Shown here: positions 38,625 to 52,404 of the stretch, piece after piece
How the letters are laid out: every line of letters begins with the position of its first letter
How positions within the stretch are numbered: the first letter of the stretch is position 1
DNA from: Pampus argenteus
Taxonomy: Eukaryota > Chordata > Actinopteri > Scombriformes > Stromateidae
Direction: 5' to 3'
DNA length: 64,000 nt
Assembly: GCA_036937835.1 (NCBI GenBank)
Contig: CM072877.1
Location: forward strand, 14,066,001-14,130,000
Translations under genes and position numbers: made by a program
Notes under the pieces: model-generated
Databases searched by the model: none
Seen by the model: the letters and a program-made list of their open reading frames with translations, nothing else
Told to the model about the DNA's origin: nothing

Positions 38625-40384
38625 CCGAGCTGTTGTTATTCTGTTGAGCTCATCCCCCAAGGTATCTTTTTATATACCGTTGTTATTATGGTTCATTTAA
38701 TTCCCATTGCCACTAAACACTAAATTCAGTGTAAAATGCTACATTTGACTGGAGGTATACATGTCAGTTTCAGTCATAACCTACTATCATTTTACACCCA
38801 ATATAGGAGACACACCTCCATCACCATCACTCCCATATTATGACGTTAGACACCTATGATTATAAGTCCCAAAGGAGTCCATGCTGGGATTCAATAGTGT
38901 TTCATTAAAGCTGGCTGATTTTTTTTTTTTTTCCTGTATTTCTATCTTCCCCCACTATCTTTGTGCACTTCGCAACATGAATGGCTATTTCATTAAGTCC
39001 TCCAATCATGTCTCTCCACTTTTGAGTGAACCATGATTGTGATAGAGGTAAGTAAGCTCCTGAACTAAGATTATCAAGCAGTGCTCTTTTGTGTCTATCA
39101 GTGCATCTTTGGTGACTCTGTAGCTTCAGGTTATTATATTACTGAGCTCCCTTCACCTGATTATAGGTTTTTATCTCCAGCCACAGCTGTTCCAAAGATT
39201 ATACACTATTCTGTGACATTATTTGAGCCACAGGAGCTACATCTCCCAGCTGCCAGAAAAAAAAACAAAAAAAAAAACACACTACTGTGGTTAATCATAA
39301 AAGAAACATCATCCACTTGCTTTTACCAGGTATGTGCAAACATGCATTTCAATAAAGTAAAAAAATATATATATCTAGAAAGAGATTTCAACGTATGACC
39401 CAATACACATATTTGGAGACAGACTTCACTGCGTGTACAGAGCTTTGTTCTTATGCTACATGTATTGCCAGCCCTGTGAATTGAGAGTCTCTAAATCCCT
39501 GATCCCAGTGGTCAGCCCTGATTCCCCGTCTCTGAATCTAAAGGGCTTAAAGGCTCTGAAGCTCTTTGTAATTATTTTAAAGGTTTATCTAGCATGATTT
39601 GTGTTGACATCTTCAATTAAACGAGAGAGCTTTGCCGTTTTCCAAGGAGAGAACGCTACACAACACACAACACGTTTCCCTAAAACGTACTGTTGCTTAA
39701 GCAACGAGATAAATGTTTGGCCTCATTTAACACTTACACGGGTAGTTTTGTAAATGTTTTCTAATATGCATTATGTACATTTAGTTGTCATGCGGTAGAC
39801 TACCCGCTTTGTCAATGATTAAACACTATTCATATTTATTATTTTGCACTTTAATTTCTGCAATAGCACTGGAACAAATAAATAAAAACAGGTTAAAGAG
39901 TGCATAGGTCTGTAGATATGAACAATAAATAATATGTACACTTTGATCTGCCTGTTTGGATACATTCATCACTATATGCCCTTCAGAGTTGTATTATATG
40001 TGTATAAAAATGTGTGCATGTGCATTAATATCGGTTTACTCACACCTAGACTTGTAGATGTCTAAACCACATAAATAAATCCTGTAGTCCAAAGCACAAA
40101 AAATGTGAAAGTGGTGTGACAATTCGACTGTCCTGTTTCACCAGCATCCTAAATTCCAGAGGCTGTGGTGATTTGGGCAGGAAGCGCTGTACACTGTGAT
40201 GGCTGTCAAGCATAAAAGAGTGAATAAAACACATGGTTTTGCACCTTTTCGAAGAGGGGAGGTGAGCCTCAAGTTGCTCAGAGCAGCATCATCTCATTAC
40301 AGAGGGAGAACAAGGTGATATCCAAGATTGAGTTGAGTTTAGTCCCTATGCTACCCTTTACAGCTGCCTCCTGTGCTCTCATTA

Positions 40385-40680
40385 TGTCTTTACCACCACT
40401 GATGTATTCTACAATAGACAAGTTACCAGAAAAACATGTGGAAATGTAGTGAGTCGGAGGCGTGTAAGATGACAGTGGATATGTTACTCTGCACCACGTT
40501 GAAAACGTTGCCACACTATTAGACAAATGGTAGCCTTTTGAGGTCTGTGGTCTAGAAAACAAATGGTGTCCTGCAAACAGGAGAAGCTTGATGGTTTTAA
40601 AGTGCTGGCAAAAATCAAAGAAACTGATTCTCACCCTCCCCCTGGTCTCTTCAGGTAGAAATAAGCCCTGTGAGGTAGTT
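40385..40680 (+). repeat. Dispersed repeat, longer copy B
   Basis: The interval 40,499-40,559 (TTGAAAACGTTGCC, ACACTATTAGACAAATGG, TAGCC, GGTCTGTGGTCTAGAAAA) matches copy A. The flanks (CTACAATAGACAAG at 40,410; TTAAAGTGCTGGCAAAAATC near 40,600) have a texture like fish repeat DNA, so the element may extend over the whole interval. The outer borders are a guess. Confidence 0.45.
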
Positions 40681-41101
40681 ATATCATATACTTAGCTATC
40701 TGGAACTGTTATGCAAATTTAAGGGGAGCCAATAGGATTTTTTCTTTTTTCGTACTGAAGGTAGTTGAAGCTCAAATATAGAGGTGCAAGAAATTCTCTG
40801 AAACTTGCTGTCTCCCCTTTGCTGCTAGAATACTGCATGTGCCAAACCTATTGCAGGGACAGGGATCTTTTTATTTCAAATATGCTATATAAGTACACAT
40901 TTTAAGTTAGTAGTCAAACATTGCATTGCTCAGCGTTAACAACAAATATGTTGATAGTAAAAAAAAACAAAAAACACATGCTATTGAATAGTCATTTTTG
41001 TGGTGGCCTGCCACATCTGTCAAATCAATGAGTCGGGTTCTAAATTGATACCGTAGCTTGATGGTGATTGGTCTGTCTGACAGCTGAAATGTGATGTGAG
41101 A

Positions 41102-41115
41102 CCTCTAGGTGGCAG
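41102..41115 (+). promoter_or_regulatory. CTCF-like motif, strong match
   Basis: CCTCTAGGTGGCAG fits the CTCF core CCASYAGRKGGCRS at 13 of 14 positions (T in place of A at position 3). CTCF sites of this type anchor chromatin loops, and this one lies 23 kb upstream of the astn2 promoter. Occupancy is inference. Confidence 0.4.
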
Positions 41116-42159
41116 CAGAGGTCCACTGAGATCCTTTCAGTCATATCTGCCGATAGAGCTTTACTGCACCACGCTGAGAGAGTCACAGTGAAAAAAGGCT
41201 CCATGACCACAGAGAGCAGCAATGGCAGTGCATAGAAAAAGGCATGAAAGGATAAGGGGAAAAAAGACTAAGCTCCATTTGATTCAAGCAGATATACACT
41301 AGGCTAAAGTATCTCTTTTCTTTCAGCCTCTTCTTTCCAGTCCTTACCATATTTTCTTTATTATCTCTCGCTGTCCTCACCGATACCCTCTCTATTCTTT
41401 CCCACCTGGTCACGATGCGACGTGTTCAGAGAGTCAACCCCGTTTAGAGCCCCTTATCGAAGATGTTTACATTGGAAATTGAGCTGCATTTTTTGCTGAG
41501 GCTATTTGGGGATACACTGCGGGACAATGTTCCTGGAGTTCTGAAGGTGTGGCCTTTCTATCAGTATCACTTTTTAAAAATAGACTGCTTGCTTCCTGCT
41601 GGGCAGAAACCATTAAACAAATGACTTTTTAGCCCCAAGCTGACTTTGAAAAACATTTTGGGTTACAGTGTATACTATTAGTGAAAGAACACAGTCACTT
41701 TGTTTCATCTTTTGTCTCTTCCCTCCTCTAGGCTGTACTTGTTTCTGGGTTACCATTTGCATTAGGTTGTTTTAGCTGTGTGTGTGTGTGTGTGTGTGCC
41801 TGTGTGTGCATATGTCAGTCGTATTCATGTATGATTTTAAAAAATATATTTATTTTTTTTAAGAGTCAGTTATTATTTCAAGTGTCATATCTGGATAAAA
41901 TCCAGATGAAATTTAAGGCACTTAACTTAGCCACATATAAATCACCACTGGTTAGATCAGAAACCTGACTTGAATGCTTTTTTTTTTTGTTGCATTTATA
42001 CTTTCCAACTTAAAATCAACTTTGTCTTTTGATCATTGTGTTAGATGGACTCCAACATCGTCTTTAAGGAATTTAAATACATGCAAGTGTAGGTTTTTAC
42101 ATTCTTGATCAACAGTCAGAATGACTCTTGTGTGGGAGAAGGCCCTGTAGTTGGATATA

Positions 42160-42173
42160 GCGCCATCTGTCTG
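42160..42173 (-). promoter_or_regulatory. CTCF-like motif
   Basis: On the minus strand the sequence CAGACAGATGGCGC keeps the whole right-hand core CAGATGGCGC and misses three left positions. It faces the motif at 41,102 in convergent orientation about 1 kb away. Confidence 0.3.
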
Positions 42174-43526
42174 CATCAAAAAGCCACATATTCACACTGA
42201 ACATTGCAGCTTGTTTAATTAAAATACAAATGTCCACCGCCACGTCTCACTCCATATTTGTGATTTAAGTATTTGTAGGAAATAAGTAACGAATGTGATT
42301 TTTATCAGCTGAGTGGTGGATTGCAAAATCTTTAACAGTACTCCCACCCACAACCTCCTTTCTTGTGTGCCCTCGCTTGTGTTAAGAGGAAGAGAAAACA
42401 TAACATGAACACATTTTATTTCTCATCCCGTAATGCCTCCTTGCTTGTCAAGCCAAATTTGTGACTTGTTTCATCTCGGAAATATCACTGAATCCAAGTA
42501 ATCAGGAGACTGACAGAATAAACACAACCAAATGTATTTATATAAGTGCCACGTATTTCAAAGACTTCACATGACGGCAAACTTTTTTTTTTTTTTTTTG
42601 TTCATCGGGAAGATTTGTATTAGTAAGAGGCAGCATCAGCACAAACAAAATGTGGAAGCGCCGGATGTAACTGGCAGACAGAAAACACACCGAAGCTTCC
42701 ACTGTAGTTCATGAGCCACGGTTTAAAAGTAGGAGAAGGAAACATATTAATTAGTTGAACTTAGACATAAGAACATTTGATATTCTCTTAGTTATAAACA
42801 GATGAAATAAGTGAACAGTTCCAGTGCTATACTGACATCCCCATACGTAGAGTGGAAGTCATGCACAGAACCATTTATTGTATTTTCTTTTGAAGAAACA
42901 AATGAGGTTTGATTACACTTCAGTCTTATATTTTCATGGTGGAAAAACAGAATTAGAGAGAAACCCTTAATACTACAGGGGGAAACATCTAATGTCTCGT
43001 GTCTGCAGCTCACACAGTCAAGTAACAATCGCTTCTCTTGTAAAAATTCATCAGAAATGTATTTCTTTTTACCTCGGAAGACACGCCGAGCGTCTGTCTG
43101 TGGTGGTCTTGTGCCAGCAGCATTATGTGCAAGACCAGGTGATAATTCACGCTTCACAGGCCCTACAGCTTTTCCATTATGCTATGGGTTTAAAAAGTTC
43201 AGGGTGGCATATTGCAGTGCAAATTGCAGGCAAAAGCATGACAGCAGTGAGTAGAATCAATTACAGCGAGTATGACACACATCAAAAGAATGAAGGAAGT
43301 AAGCTACCTTGATAAAAAAAGAAGTCATGTGTTGGATGACGGCTCGCATTCTTCGAAGACAAGCTCCGGGACATTTCTATCTGTTTTCTCACTCTTTCTT
43401 CGCAGCTAATCTTTCTAAAAGGAGATATGTTGGTACAGTAGTCATAAGGTTATAGGAATCGGAGGTAACTTAATTAGGCGTTACATACAGCAGCGGAAAA
43501 GGGTTAGTGAGACAAACCCCGTTGAA

Positions 43527-43527
43527 T

Positions 43528-43549
<22 letters not shown>
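43527..43549. repeat. (ATA)n microsatellite
   Basis: About seven ATA units followed by an A run. Confidence 0.9.
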
Positions 43550-43558
<9 letters not shown>

Positions 43559-44054
43559 CCTTTCTATAGTGGACATACAAAATGAAAATTATTGGTGTGA
43601 GACCATATTTTTTTTAATTCACCTTTATTGTTAATGTACAAGTGCAGTACCAGCCAAGGGAATGGGAAAGAGTGTCCAAACTTTAGTGTGGTACTAAGCT
43701 ATGAAAGATTGAACTGCATGCTCCCAGAATATATGAATTCTGATTGTGTGATTTAAGACTGTAGAGGTAAAGAAACGTGTGGGTCCATGCTTGCTGCTAA
43801 TGCTACAAGGAATGCCACTTACTGCAACTCCTCGTGATAACGGTTCAAGGGGAGGATATGCACATTTTCATGTCTAGATTTTTGTTCTGAGGCTCTACGG
43901 GTATATCTTTGCATCAATTGCAATAAAAAAAAAAAAAACCTTCTTATACTTGCTCTTTATGCAGACATTCGGTTAAGCCTCTGTCTGAAACAATCAGCTG
44001 AGGTGAGTCAGGCGGGTTACTGAAAGTGAGATGTTACATATTTCATTAAATGAC

Positions 44055-44140
44055 AGTTTACTCAGGTAAAGTACAAGTGCCTCAAATTTGTACTTAAGTA
44101 AAGTACTTGAGTAAATGTACTTAGTTACTTTCCATCATTT
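44055..44140 (+). mobile_element. hAT-like MITE, 3' terminal fragment
   Basis: ACTCAGGTAAAGTACAAGTG, CCTCAAATTTGTACTTAAGT, AAAGTACTTGAGTAAATGTA, then CTTAGTTACTTTCCATCATT. This is the end of a very common fish non-autonomous element whose terminus reads TTACTTTCCACCACTG. Only about 85 bp remains here. A fragment of the other end, in opposite orientation, lies at 51,711-51,822. Confidence 0.75.
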
Positions 44141-46071
44141 AAAAAAAAATTTCCTATGTAGAGGACTTAATAAAGATGGATTTTTTTTAAATAGTGGAGA
44201 CTATTAGCTCACCAATGCTGATGTTTACAGACTAAATGGTTGCTCATATTATCCTAATTAAGCTCAGACTGAGCTACTATGGTTATCACGGCCTTAATTA
44301 GATAGTGATATTAGAGAAAGGGCCTCAAAATCTATTTTCAATCAGCTTACTAACGTCACTAGTGCAAATCTCCATGTGATATCTGAAGATCTCTGGAATG
44401 AGCTCTGTCAACATGAGTCTGAACACAAGACTTCTACCTTGTTGTCATAATGTTCATCCTGTTGTTGTTGTTGTTCAAGAGCGGTCGACGCTGGCGGAGG
44501 ATAACAAAGAGCATCTCTTGTACCTCAACACGCAGCTCTTCAGAAATCCTAGTGGAGACAATAAAGATGTCCCTCCTGTGAGAGAGGAGCAGTAACTTTA
44601 CCAACAAAACCTGCTTTCCATCAGATTCCTTGTCATCAGGGGCAACCGGCACTTTTGTTGGATTCTAACCAAGATAGATGCACACTCATCACTTATTATT
44701 GGAGTGTAGCTGGCGGACGCCCATTGGTGGATATATCATTGTTCACTTGTGAACAAGAAAACTAGCCCATGCTATGTTCCCTTTAACTATCTCTATTTCT
44801 CACATACTAACATATTACAAAATGTATCTCCTTTTTTGCCCCATGTAGTCCATCCGAAGTTAACTCAGAAATGGACATAATGTTTTCAGCAACACTTTTG
44901 AATGGGACTATATCAAAATATTTAATCTGGCTACTCTGCCACAACCTGCTGCTCTTGTGAAAGTTTTACATCCAGCCTGACTTCAAGGCTGAATATGGAC
45001 CATGTAGTTTCATTCAACAACGGAGCAGAAAGTGTGCTGAACATTAATTGTACTTTGGGGCTTATCTGCATGGGGGAAGTTTTGCTGGCTCAGCACACCA
45101 GAGCTTTAGCCCGCACCAACCCGCATGCTCCAAAAACAAATGTCCCTGACAGCAGCTGATCTAAACTCTAATCTTGAAATCATCCCTTTTTCAGGTAATT
45201 GATAATATTACAGATGCAACAAATGCACACATATACACACCGTCTGGCTTGCGCCGTGATGGGAACAACTGTAAAGGTGTTTTTCTGTGTTTGGAGAGTG
45301 AGACAACTGCACTGACAAATCAAAGTCAGATCAATAGCTGAATAAATAATAATAAGCACTACAAAAAATGATGACAATGATCTTTTTAACATAAAGGCGT
45401 AATTAAGTGAGAATGAGTTGGATGTTAGAGGCTAATAGTTCTTAAAAATCAATATATAGATGATGAGGAGCACCTATAGGATTTAATGTAGTCTGTTAAA
45501 TGTTTTTAAACGTTGACAATGAAAAGCTAACGGCACAAAATGTCACGGATAAACTCGTGAAATATCATGGAAAAACAGAGGCTGAATCCTTCTACATAGA
45601 GAAAATAACCGGTCAAAATGACAACTGACTTTGTCTCTGCGACTCTCAACTGCTACGTCGAGAGACACGGATCGATCAGTTCAGGACAGAAGCGTCAGTG
45701 TCCGGCAGGTGTGCAGAGAATACAGATGGACAGAGACAGGGTAGAGCTGTGTTTTTCTCTCTGTGTTGATGTTGTGAAGTAACATCAACACCTGCTGGTC
45801 TGCTGTGTTCACTACATCCCTCCACTGGTGAATGACACATTTGCAGATCTTAGTTTATTTGTGATGTTAGAAAAGTAACTATCTTTTTTTTTTTTTTTTT
45901 CATTTGAGTTGAGCTGCATTTTATGTCTGTCTGTGTATTCACAAAACTGTAGGAGATGTAAGGGCCACAAAATCTGCGTGGAGGGAAAATAATTAGATGA
46001 GCTGGCGCACATTGAGACATTTTCTTAAATAAGTGTTTGTGCTTGTGGGCACGGCAAATGTGTGTATGGAT

Positions 46072-46076
<5 letters not shown>

Positions 46077-46105
<29 letters not shown>
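46077..46105. repeat. (TG)n microsatellite
   Basis: Uninterrupted TG tract of about 29 bp with TG-rich flanks. Confidence 0.95.
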
Positions 46106-46108
<3 letters not shown>

Positions 46109-46396
46109 TCAGATCAGAGTGAAAATGAGAAGAGTGGGTAAAAGTGCCTTCTGAGAATTGAACGCAGTAAACAAATGTTGTTTTTTTTTAAACACTTTAA
46201 ATTTTTTCGATGCATTTGTGACAGTTAAACACAAAAAACTACAACAAAAAGAAAACTTCAAGAAGAACATTTCAACTATCGTGGGTGTATTTCCACTGAT
46301 GTCCTTGCTTGTAATGTGAGACCATACATAGTACTATACCACCAACTCACCAACCATAAATAAATTATTACTACAACATACAGCATTATAATAAAG

Positions 46397-46401
46397 ATAT
46401 A

Positions 46402-46469
<68 letters not shown>
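46397..46469. repeat. (AT)n microsatellite, longest in window
   Basis: About 73 bp of AT with one TG interruption at 46,406-46,407. It is self-complementary and able to extrude a cruciform. It may also be a weak spot for assembly and replication. Confidence 0.95.
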
Positions 46470-46473
<4 letters not shown>

Positions 46474-47091
46474 CGTTTCATTCATCACAAAGCCATTTTT
46501 CAATACTGAGCTTGTGTCAGTGTTTGGTTCTTTTTGCTGACTCAACCACTGATTACTGAAAAGTAAACTCAATGAGCACCGTTGCCTTCAAGTTCAGAGT
46601 TCATTGAGAATTTGATGACGATAGTGTTGATAAGTTTTAGGGGACAACATCTACTATTCAGCATAACGTTCAACACACACATGCAGGGGTTTTATATTCC
46701 TGTCTGTGCAGGGGACTCGGCCAGCAGCTCTTGGTCAAAAGCACATTAACTGTTGCCTAGCGCTGCACCACTTAAGCACGGGTATGAGACGGGACACTTT
46801 GTTTGCAATATTATAACAATATTTCTCACCTGTCTGTCCTCTCTTTTCGCTATTCCTCACCTGAACCTTCAAGTGCATTGTCACTAAGCATATTCTACAT
46901 AAATCATACTTTATGGATTAAATGAGTATGTTTATTCAACAGTTGAAATATTTTGTTTTATAAGTGTCCTGGATGTTTTAGAAAACAGTGGGCTACGTTC
47001 CAAATTACCCACTGGGCATGGAGCGCCAAAACAAGCTGTGCTCTAGAGAGAGCTTGTAATAGATTGCAGTGATTCCCCTTGGACATGCTGT

Positions 47092-47105
47092 TGAGCAGGT
47101 GGCGC
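47092..47105 (+). promoter_or_regulatory. CTCF-like motif in a complex stretch
   Basis: TGAGCAGGTGGCGC fits the CTCF core at 12 of 14 positions, including all of the AGGTGGCGC part. It sits in about 200 bp (47,000-47,220) of non-repetitive, GC-richer sequence that itself looks CNE-like. Confidence 0.35.
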
Positions 47106-49628
47106 CTTAGCTGGTGCAACACACGGCAATTGATTTACCATTTCCTGCCCCGCCATCTGACTATAAATCATACAGTCTGAAAACACATTTTTAATAACCA
47201 GAGAGGCAATTAAATACATTCAGAAGTGAGTCACATACGACTCTTTTTGCAGGTTATTTTGTGTATTAACATGTCTCTCTCTCACACACGTATAGATAGT
47301 TGATTTAACTGCATAACCATCCACTGTGGTGTTTACACTCAAAATAATTCATATTAAGTTAAACGCACGCATTGAGTTTTGACTGTGAGCAGGTTGTTTG
47401 TTATGTTTTCTCATGCACAACAACACAGTGCACATGTCAGCTGACTGCAGATGCACATTGACAGCTGGTGGCTGTAATGTGTGCCTTTAAAGTTAGCAAC
47501 GCACCAATTAGAGAAGAAGAAGACCACAATCAAGGTTAAAAAAAAAATTATGGACAAACATGTACTATAAGCTGTAAAACACAGAATGTCACATAATTTT
47601 AGAATTTTAGAAATATAACAATGACTGCAAAACATAGTCATAGTCATAGTCATAATTATCAGGGCATTGATAAACTGAGAACATATGCAGCAGATGCTGT
47701 AAGCTGTACTACTGTACCAAAACAAAAAAAAAAGCCCCCAAATGTGTGTAATACAATCCTCCCAGGAGTCCAGCTGATAAAATCACTTATTTCTGTCTTG
47801 CTAAAACCGCCTACAGCAAGAGCCACCTGTCTACGACTAGCTGTTTTCCTCTTCCTGTTAAGTCACACCCTCACAGGTGGTTAATCCCCGTGGAGCTGAG
47901 ACGGTCACCTGCAATGGTCATATTTTCCCAGCTTCTCTGACAGTGAGCCATGAAAGCCATTAGCTGTGGGAGCTCGGGCTGAGTGAGGCAAACCTGATCA
48001 TCATAATGCGGGATAAAGAGGGAAGAAAACAGTTGTTTTGTTCAGTAACATGTCAATGCAGGAAGACCATGTTCGCTTTAGTCATTTTTCAGGAAGATAT
48101 TAAGCATGACTAACTGAAGCAAAAGCCTGATTATCATTAAAACATGTTGAATACCTGGGGTTTCATGTTTTATATATTTACATTTAGTTAATATAATCCT
48201 TATTAGTACTAATTACTCAGCACAGTTGGATGTTGGTGTATTCCAACACCGTTGTTGGCAGTCTCACGATTTCTGAAGATAAAAACATTTAATGCAGCTT
48301 GGTATTAGGGGTGTCATCATTTTTTAAGCCAAAAAAAAAAACAACCCCCAAAACATTATTGCTGTTTGTATTTTCTTTGTAGTGTTTTCTATTTTTTCTT
48401 TCTATTAAGGGACATCACTGCACAAACACTGGTGCTTCAGTCCAGGGATGTACTTCAGTACCTCAGTTCATCTTGGATGGCATCCACGATAATTAGTTCC
48501 GCAACAGAGCTGGTGCTTCCTCGGGCTTAATGGGGAACAATCAATGCCAACACAAACAGTGTGTATTTTCTTGCATGTTGCTACAACTGTCTATTACACG
48601 AGATTATTGAATCTGATTTTGTCTTGCTGCTGTTCTGGATATGCTTATGAAAATATTCGACAGTTCCCCAGCTTGTTCTACTGTAACCAAACACACACAC
48701 GTACACACAAGATGTCAGAGAGGAAGACAATATATACAAATACCATTTATTTCTCTGTCTGTCTCTCAACCTGCTGTTAAGGGTTAGACATATAATTGTG
48801 TTCATGGCACAGCACATTTACACATAAATATTCCACCTACACATACTTTAAAAATCTCATTTATTTTCTATGGCCATCTGCAAGTACTCCACAATGAACC
48901 TTGTGAACTCAATGACTCATTCTTTGTTTGCAGGCGCACATAACTTTTCCTCTGAAATGTATCTTTTAAAGTGAAAATTATTTTAGTTGTATGTTGTTGT
49001 TTTTTTGCATGTATGTTTTACAATAAAGGCCTTTGCAGGTTTTTTTTTATTAATTAGCTGATTAGATGCATTTTCCGACACTATCTGACCTCGTGGTGGG
49101 CATTCTTATCGCAGGTCTAAACAAAAAAGACCTTTTGACCATCTTAGATAGAAATTGCATCCATGGAAGACTCCATGTTAAACATGTAGACTGATGCCTG
49201 GTTTGATTAATGATCCTGTTCACGTTTCTCAAGTCACTTTCAACAGGTCATAGATGTGTATCGTGGAATACATTGGGATCTTCTGATCTAAATGCAAATT
49301 CTGCGTTGGTTTACACAACAATTTTCTCCTTTGGTACTTCAAACTTGATAATGTTACGCACAGTTAGGTTTGTGTCTGACTCACAATGTGTCCACCTTTT
49401 AATTTTGATTTGAATAGATAATTCACCACATACTGGACTTACATATGAGACCAATTATGACTCTTGTCTGTCGGGAGCAAAGGAGGAAACAGTGTGATGT
49501 TGTCATAGAGCCATAACGTTTGCAAAAGGAGGAGGTTGGGGTAGTTGGATGGGTCAGTGGTTATTATTTTAATAATTTAACCTAAGTTGTTTTTATGCCT
49601 AAACCATAAAGGTCAGGAACAAACAACA

Positions 49629-49629
<1 letters not shown>

Positions 49630-49664
<35 letters not shown>

Positions 49665-49665
49665 C
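49630..49665. repeat. (CAA)n microsatellite
   Basis: About 12 CAA units in an A-rich block. Confidence 0.95.
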
Positions 49666-50849
49666 CACCTAACCTCAAAAACAAAACATGAAAAGCACAA
49701 ATCCAGCTCACAAAAATTTACAATTACCAATAAAATAAAATACTTATTCAATATGATGTGGATGTCCAATGTTCATTAGTGCACACATACTAATTTTCAA
49801 AGTAAGACTAGTTTTTGGCTATTTTTGATGCAATAACTCTGTAACTAATAACATCATATGTCTTCTTTGAATTAACATGAGTGGACAACATGGAGACTCT
49901 CTCTGCTCTCTGAAACCTTAGTGATGGATTAATCACTCTTTTATTAATAAGTAATAAGATATACAGTATGGATGAAAAATGCAGATATGGTTCAAATTTT
50001 GGTATATTATAAAGGGATATTTGACTGGTCCATATTGTGAAGGCTCAGAATATGACGAATATGTAAGGATTAATAAACAGTACAAATTTATACAGTTTTT
50101 AGAACATATGCATAGAAGAAATGTAAATGGCAGGGATACATTATGGCTTCATAAATCACTGTAGTATTAAATTGAGTTTCAATGAGAGTGCACACATTAA
50201 TTCTCTGCAGATACTCAACAATACGTGTTCCCCTCACAGGGCCAAGTAAGGCTTTGCCAAATGCCAAATACGTTCAAACCAACATATTTTTCCACACTTG
50301 AACACACTGCCACCCAAGAGTTCAGTGTCAGCGTCATTAAAATGCACGGCTACTCACAGTTGCACTTTGTGTATGCACAGATTAGCATGAATGATTTCAA
50401 TGTTGTCCCAGTTGGAGACCCTACATGACCCTAATGTTAGCAGGCCAAATGAGACTACTTGTTTCCACAGCGAAGTGGATGTGCATTGTAACTGTAACTG
50501 ATTCTGCTCTCAAAGAGGAAAAACATTTTTTCCTCAAACATTTTTTTTTAAATAAACACTTCACAAAAGGTGAATGTTTTTTTTTTTTTACTTGTTTAAA
50601 GATTTAGTCATGTAAAAAACTAAATCTAATCTCAGACTTACAAGTTCAGAGGAAGAGTGTGACTACTGGATACGTGGTCACCTTTAGTGTTAGGGATTGA
50701 CTTGAATCTTGATGATTAAATCCAAAAATCAATGCACAAAAACACGTCTTTGCCAAGTATTTAAAAGTTTCAAGTTACAACAGAATCTTGATTCATATTT
50801 GATCCGTGCTGGACGTCATATAGAGCACCTTTAAATGACAACACATGGC

Positions 50850-51110
50850 AAGCCTTTTTGTCACAAGATCCTCATATATGAAATGGAGCATCGCCTTGAC
50901 CATCATTTGCAGGATGTCATTGAGCACAGTGATTGCAACAGTTAGACAGAGATCAAAGCTGTCACCCATGCTTTATTTATCAATATGGGCACTTTTTTTT
51001 TTTTTTTCATTAGCTACTAGACAGACAGCCAACTGAGGACAAGGCCTCTCTTTCAGGGTGGCTAATTTATCTTTGGAGAACATCATTTGCATTGCAATTA
51101 CCTGAAAAGA
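50850..51110. promoter_or_regulatory. Candidate regulatory stretch with POU octamer
   Basis: Two complex blocks flank a T-rich run near 51.0 kb. The second holds GCTAATTTATC (51,061), an exact POU octamer ATTTGCAT (51,085-51,092) and TGCAATTACC (from about 51,093). Octamer plus homeodomain sites are usual in neural enhancers, which would suit astn2, but this is speculative without alignment. Confidence 0.3.
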
Positions 51111-51710
51111 ACCTATAAGTGGATCCTACAGTTTCTGACAATTGAGATGGAGTGGTCATATCTGCTCAGTGCATTGGAACAAAAGAAAAATCAATTGATG
51201 GTGGCGGTGGAAAAGTGGAGAGAACTTTTTCCACCGATAGAGTATAATTAACTGGACACCTAGGGAATAGTCTATTACATCCTATATAGGAATCACTTTC
51301 TATAGTAGTATGCTCTGGAATTATATAATTGTATTATTAATTGCATTCAGTTTCAATATGTTCATAGTCTTATAGGAGAAATTACCAAGAAAAAGAACTA
51401 AGATACAAAATCCCGGTTCAGTTGGTACAGTGGTATATCGTCAATCGGACATTACTGGTTAGATTTGTGGGGGGGTTTTTTGTTGTTGTTTTTTTGATTC
51501 ATTTTCTTTTCTTTAATAAAAAAAATACATATTACAAAACAATATACACAATAAAAGCCAGAGGCCACTGACTTGACATGAATAAATAGATCAGGAGGAG
51601 CATCAAATAATGACAAGTAAAATAAATAAATTTCACAGATCTTCTTCATCTCAATTTTGAAAACATCCAATGATTAATAATTGGATGATGTCATACATCT
51701 ACTATCTACA

Positions 51711-51822
51711 TGCTGCTAATACTAATGCTACTTATACTTTAATAGGAATTAAGTAGTACTTCATAGCATTGCTCTATTGGTATTTTTACTAAAGTAAAGG
51801 ATCTGAGTAACTGCTGAAGTAA
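51711..51822 (-). mobile_element. hAT-like MITE, other terminal fragment
   Basis: In + orientation the text GCTACTTATACTTTAATAGG, GTAGTACTTCATAGCATTGC, GGTATTTTTACTAAAGTAAA and GGATCTGAGTAACT matches the 5' end of the same MITE family as 44,055-44,140, read on the minus strand (family text: AGTACTCAGATCCTTTACTT). It is diverged, with the terminal CAGTGGTGGA lost. Confidence 0.6.
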
Positions 51823-52404
51823 CATAATTAATACTTTAAAATGTTTCAGGTACAAATGAGAGCCAGAAACAATGAGTATCAGAGAAAGAAAAGGGAGAAG
51901 ATAAATAGTCAGTCAGACAGAAGGAAAACGAATCACAGAGAGAGAAAGAGGGATAAAAGGGGTTGTGGAGAGGAAACTAAAACAAGTAGGAGACGTGACT
52001 AAAGGAGGAAGTAGATTAAAGAGAAGGACATGGAGAAGTTCTTAGAGGAGGTCAAGAAAGTGCAACAAAGATTTTCACACACTGCAGATAGGTGAGAACC
52101 ACCAGTTAGTCTATTAGATGAGAGCATTGATGGGCCAGGTGTTAGCAGACAGCTCCTTGCAGGAGAGAGGGTAAAGAGATCAGAAAATGTGCTTTAGAGG
52201 AATCAAGTCTTCAAAAAAAAAAAAGAAAAAAAAGAAGAGAGATTGAAGAGAGAGATTTTTAAAAATAAAGTGATTAAATATGAAATAATTAGTGGACGTG
52301 ACTTGAGAAATCCCTCACTTAAGAGGACCCTTCTATGTTATCATGGTTTGGTAAATGAACTCACACACAACCAGAAAAAAAGTTACCCAGGAAACAAGCA
52401 TTGA

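Noticed and set aside
42792..43157. 121-residue minus-strand frame
   Set aside because: Composition is random-like and there is no family resemblance.
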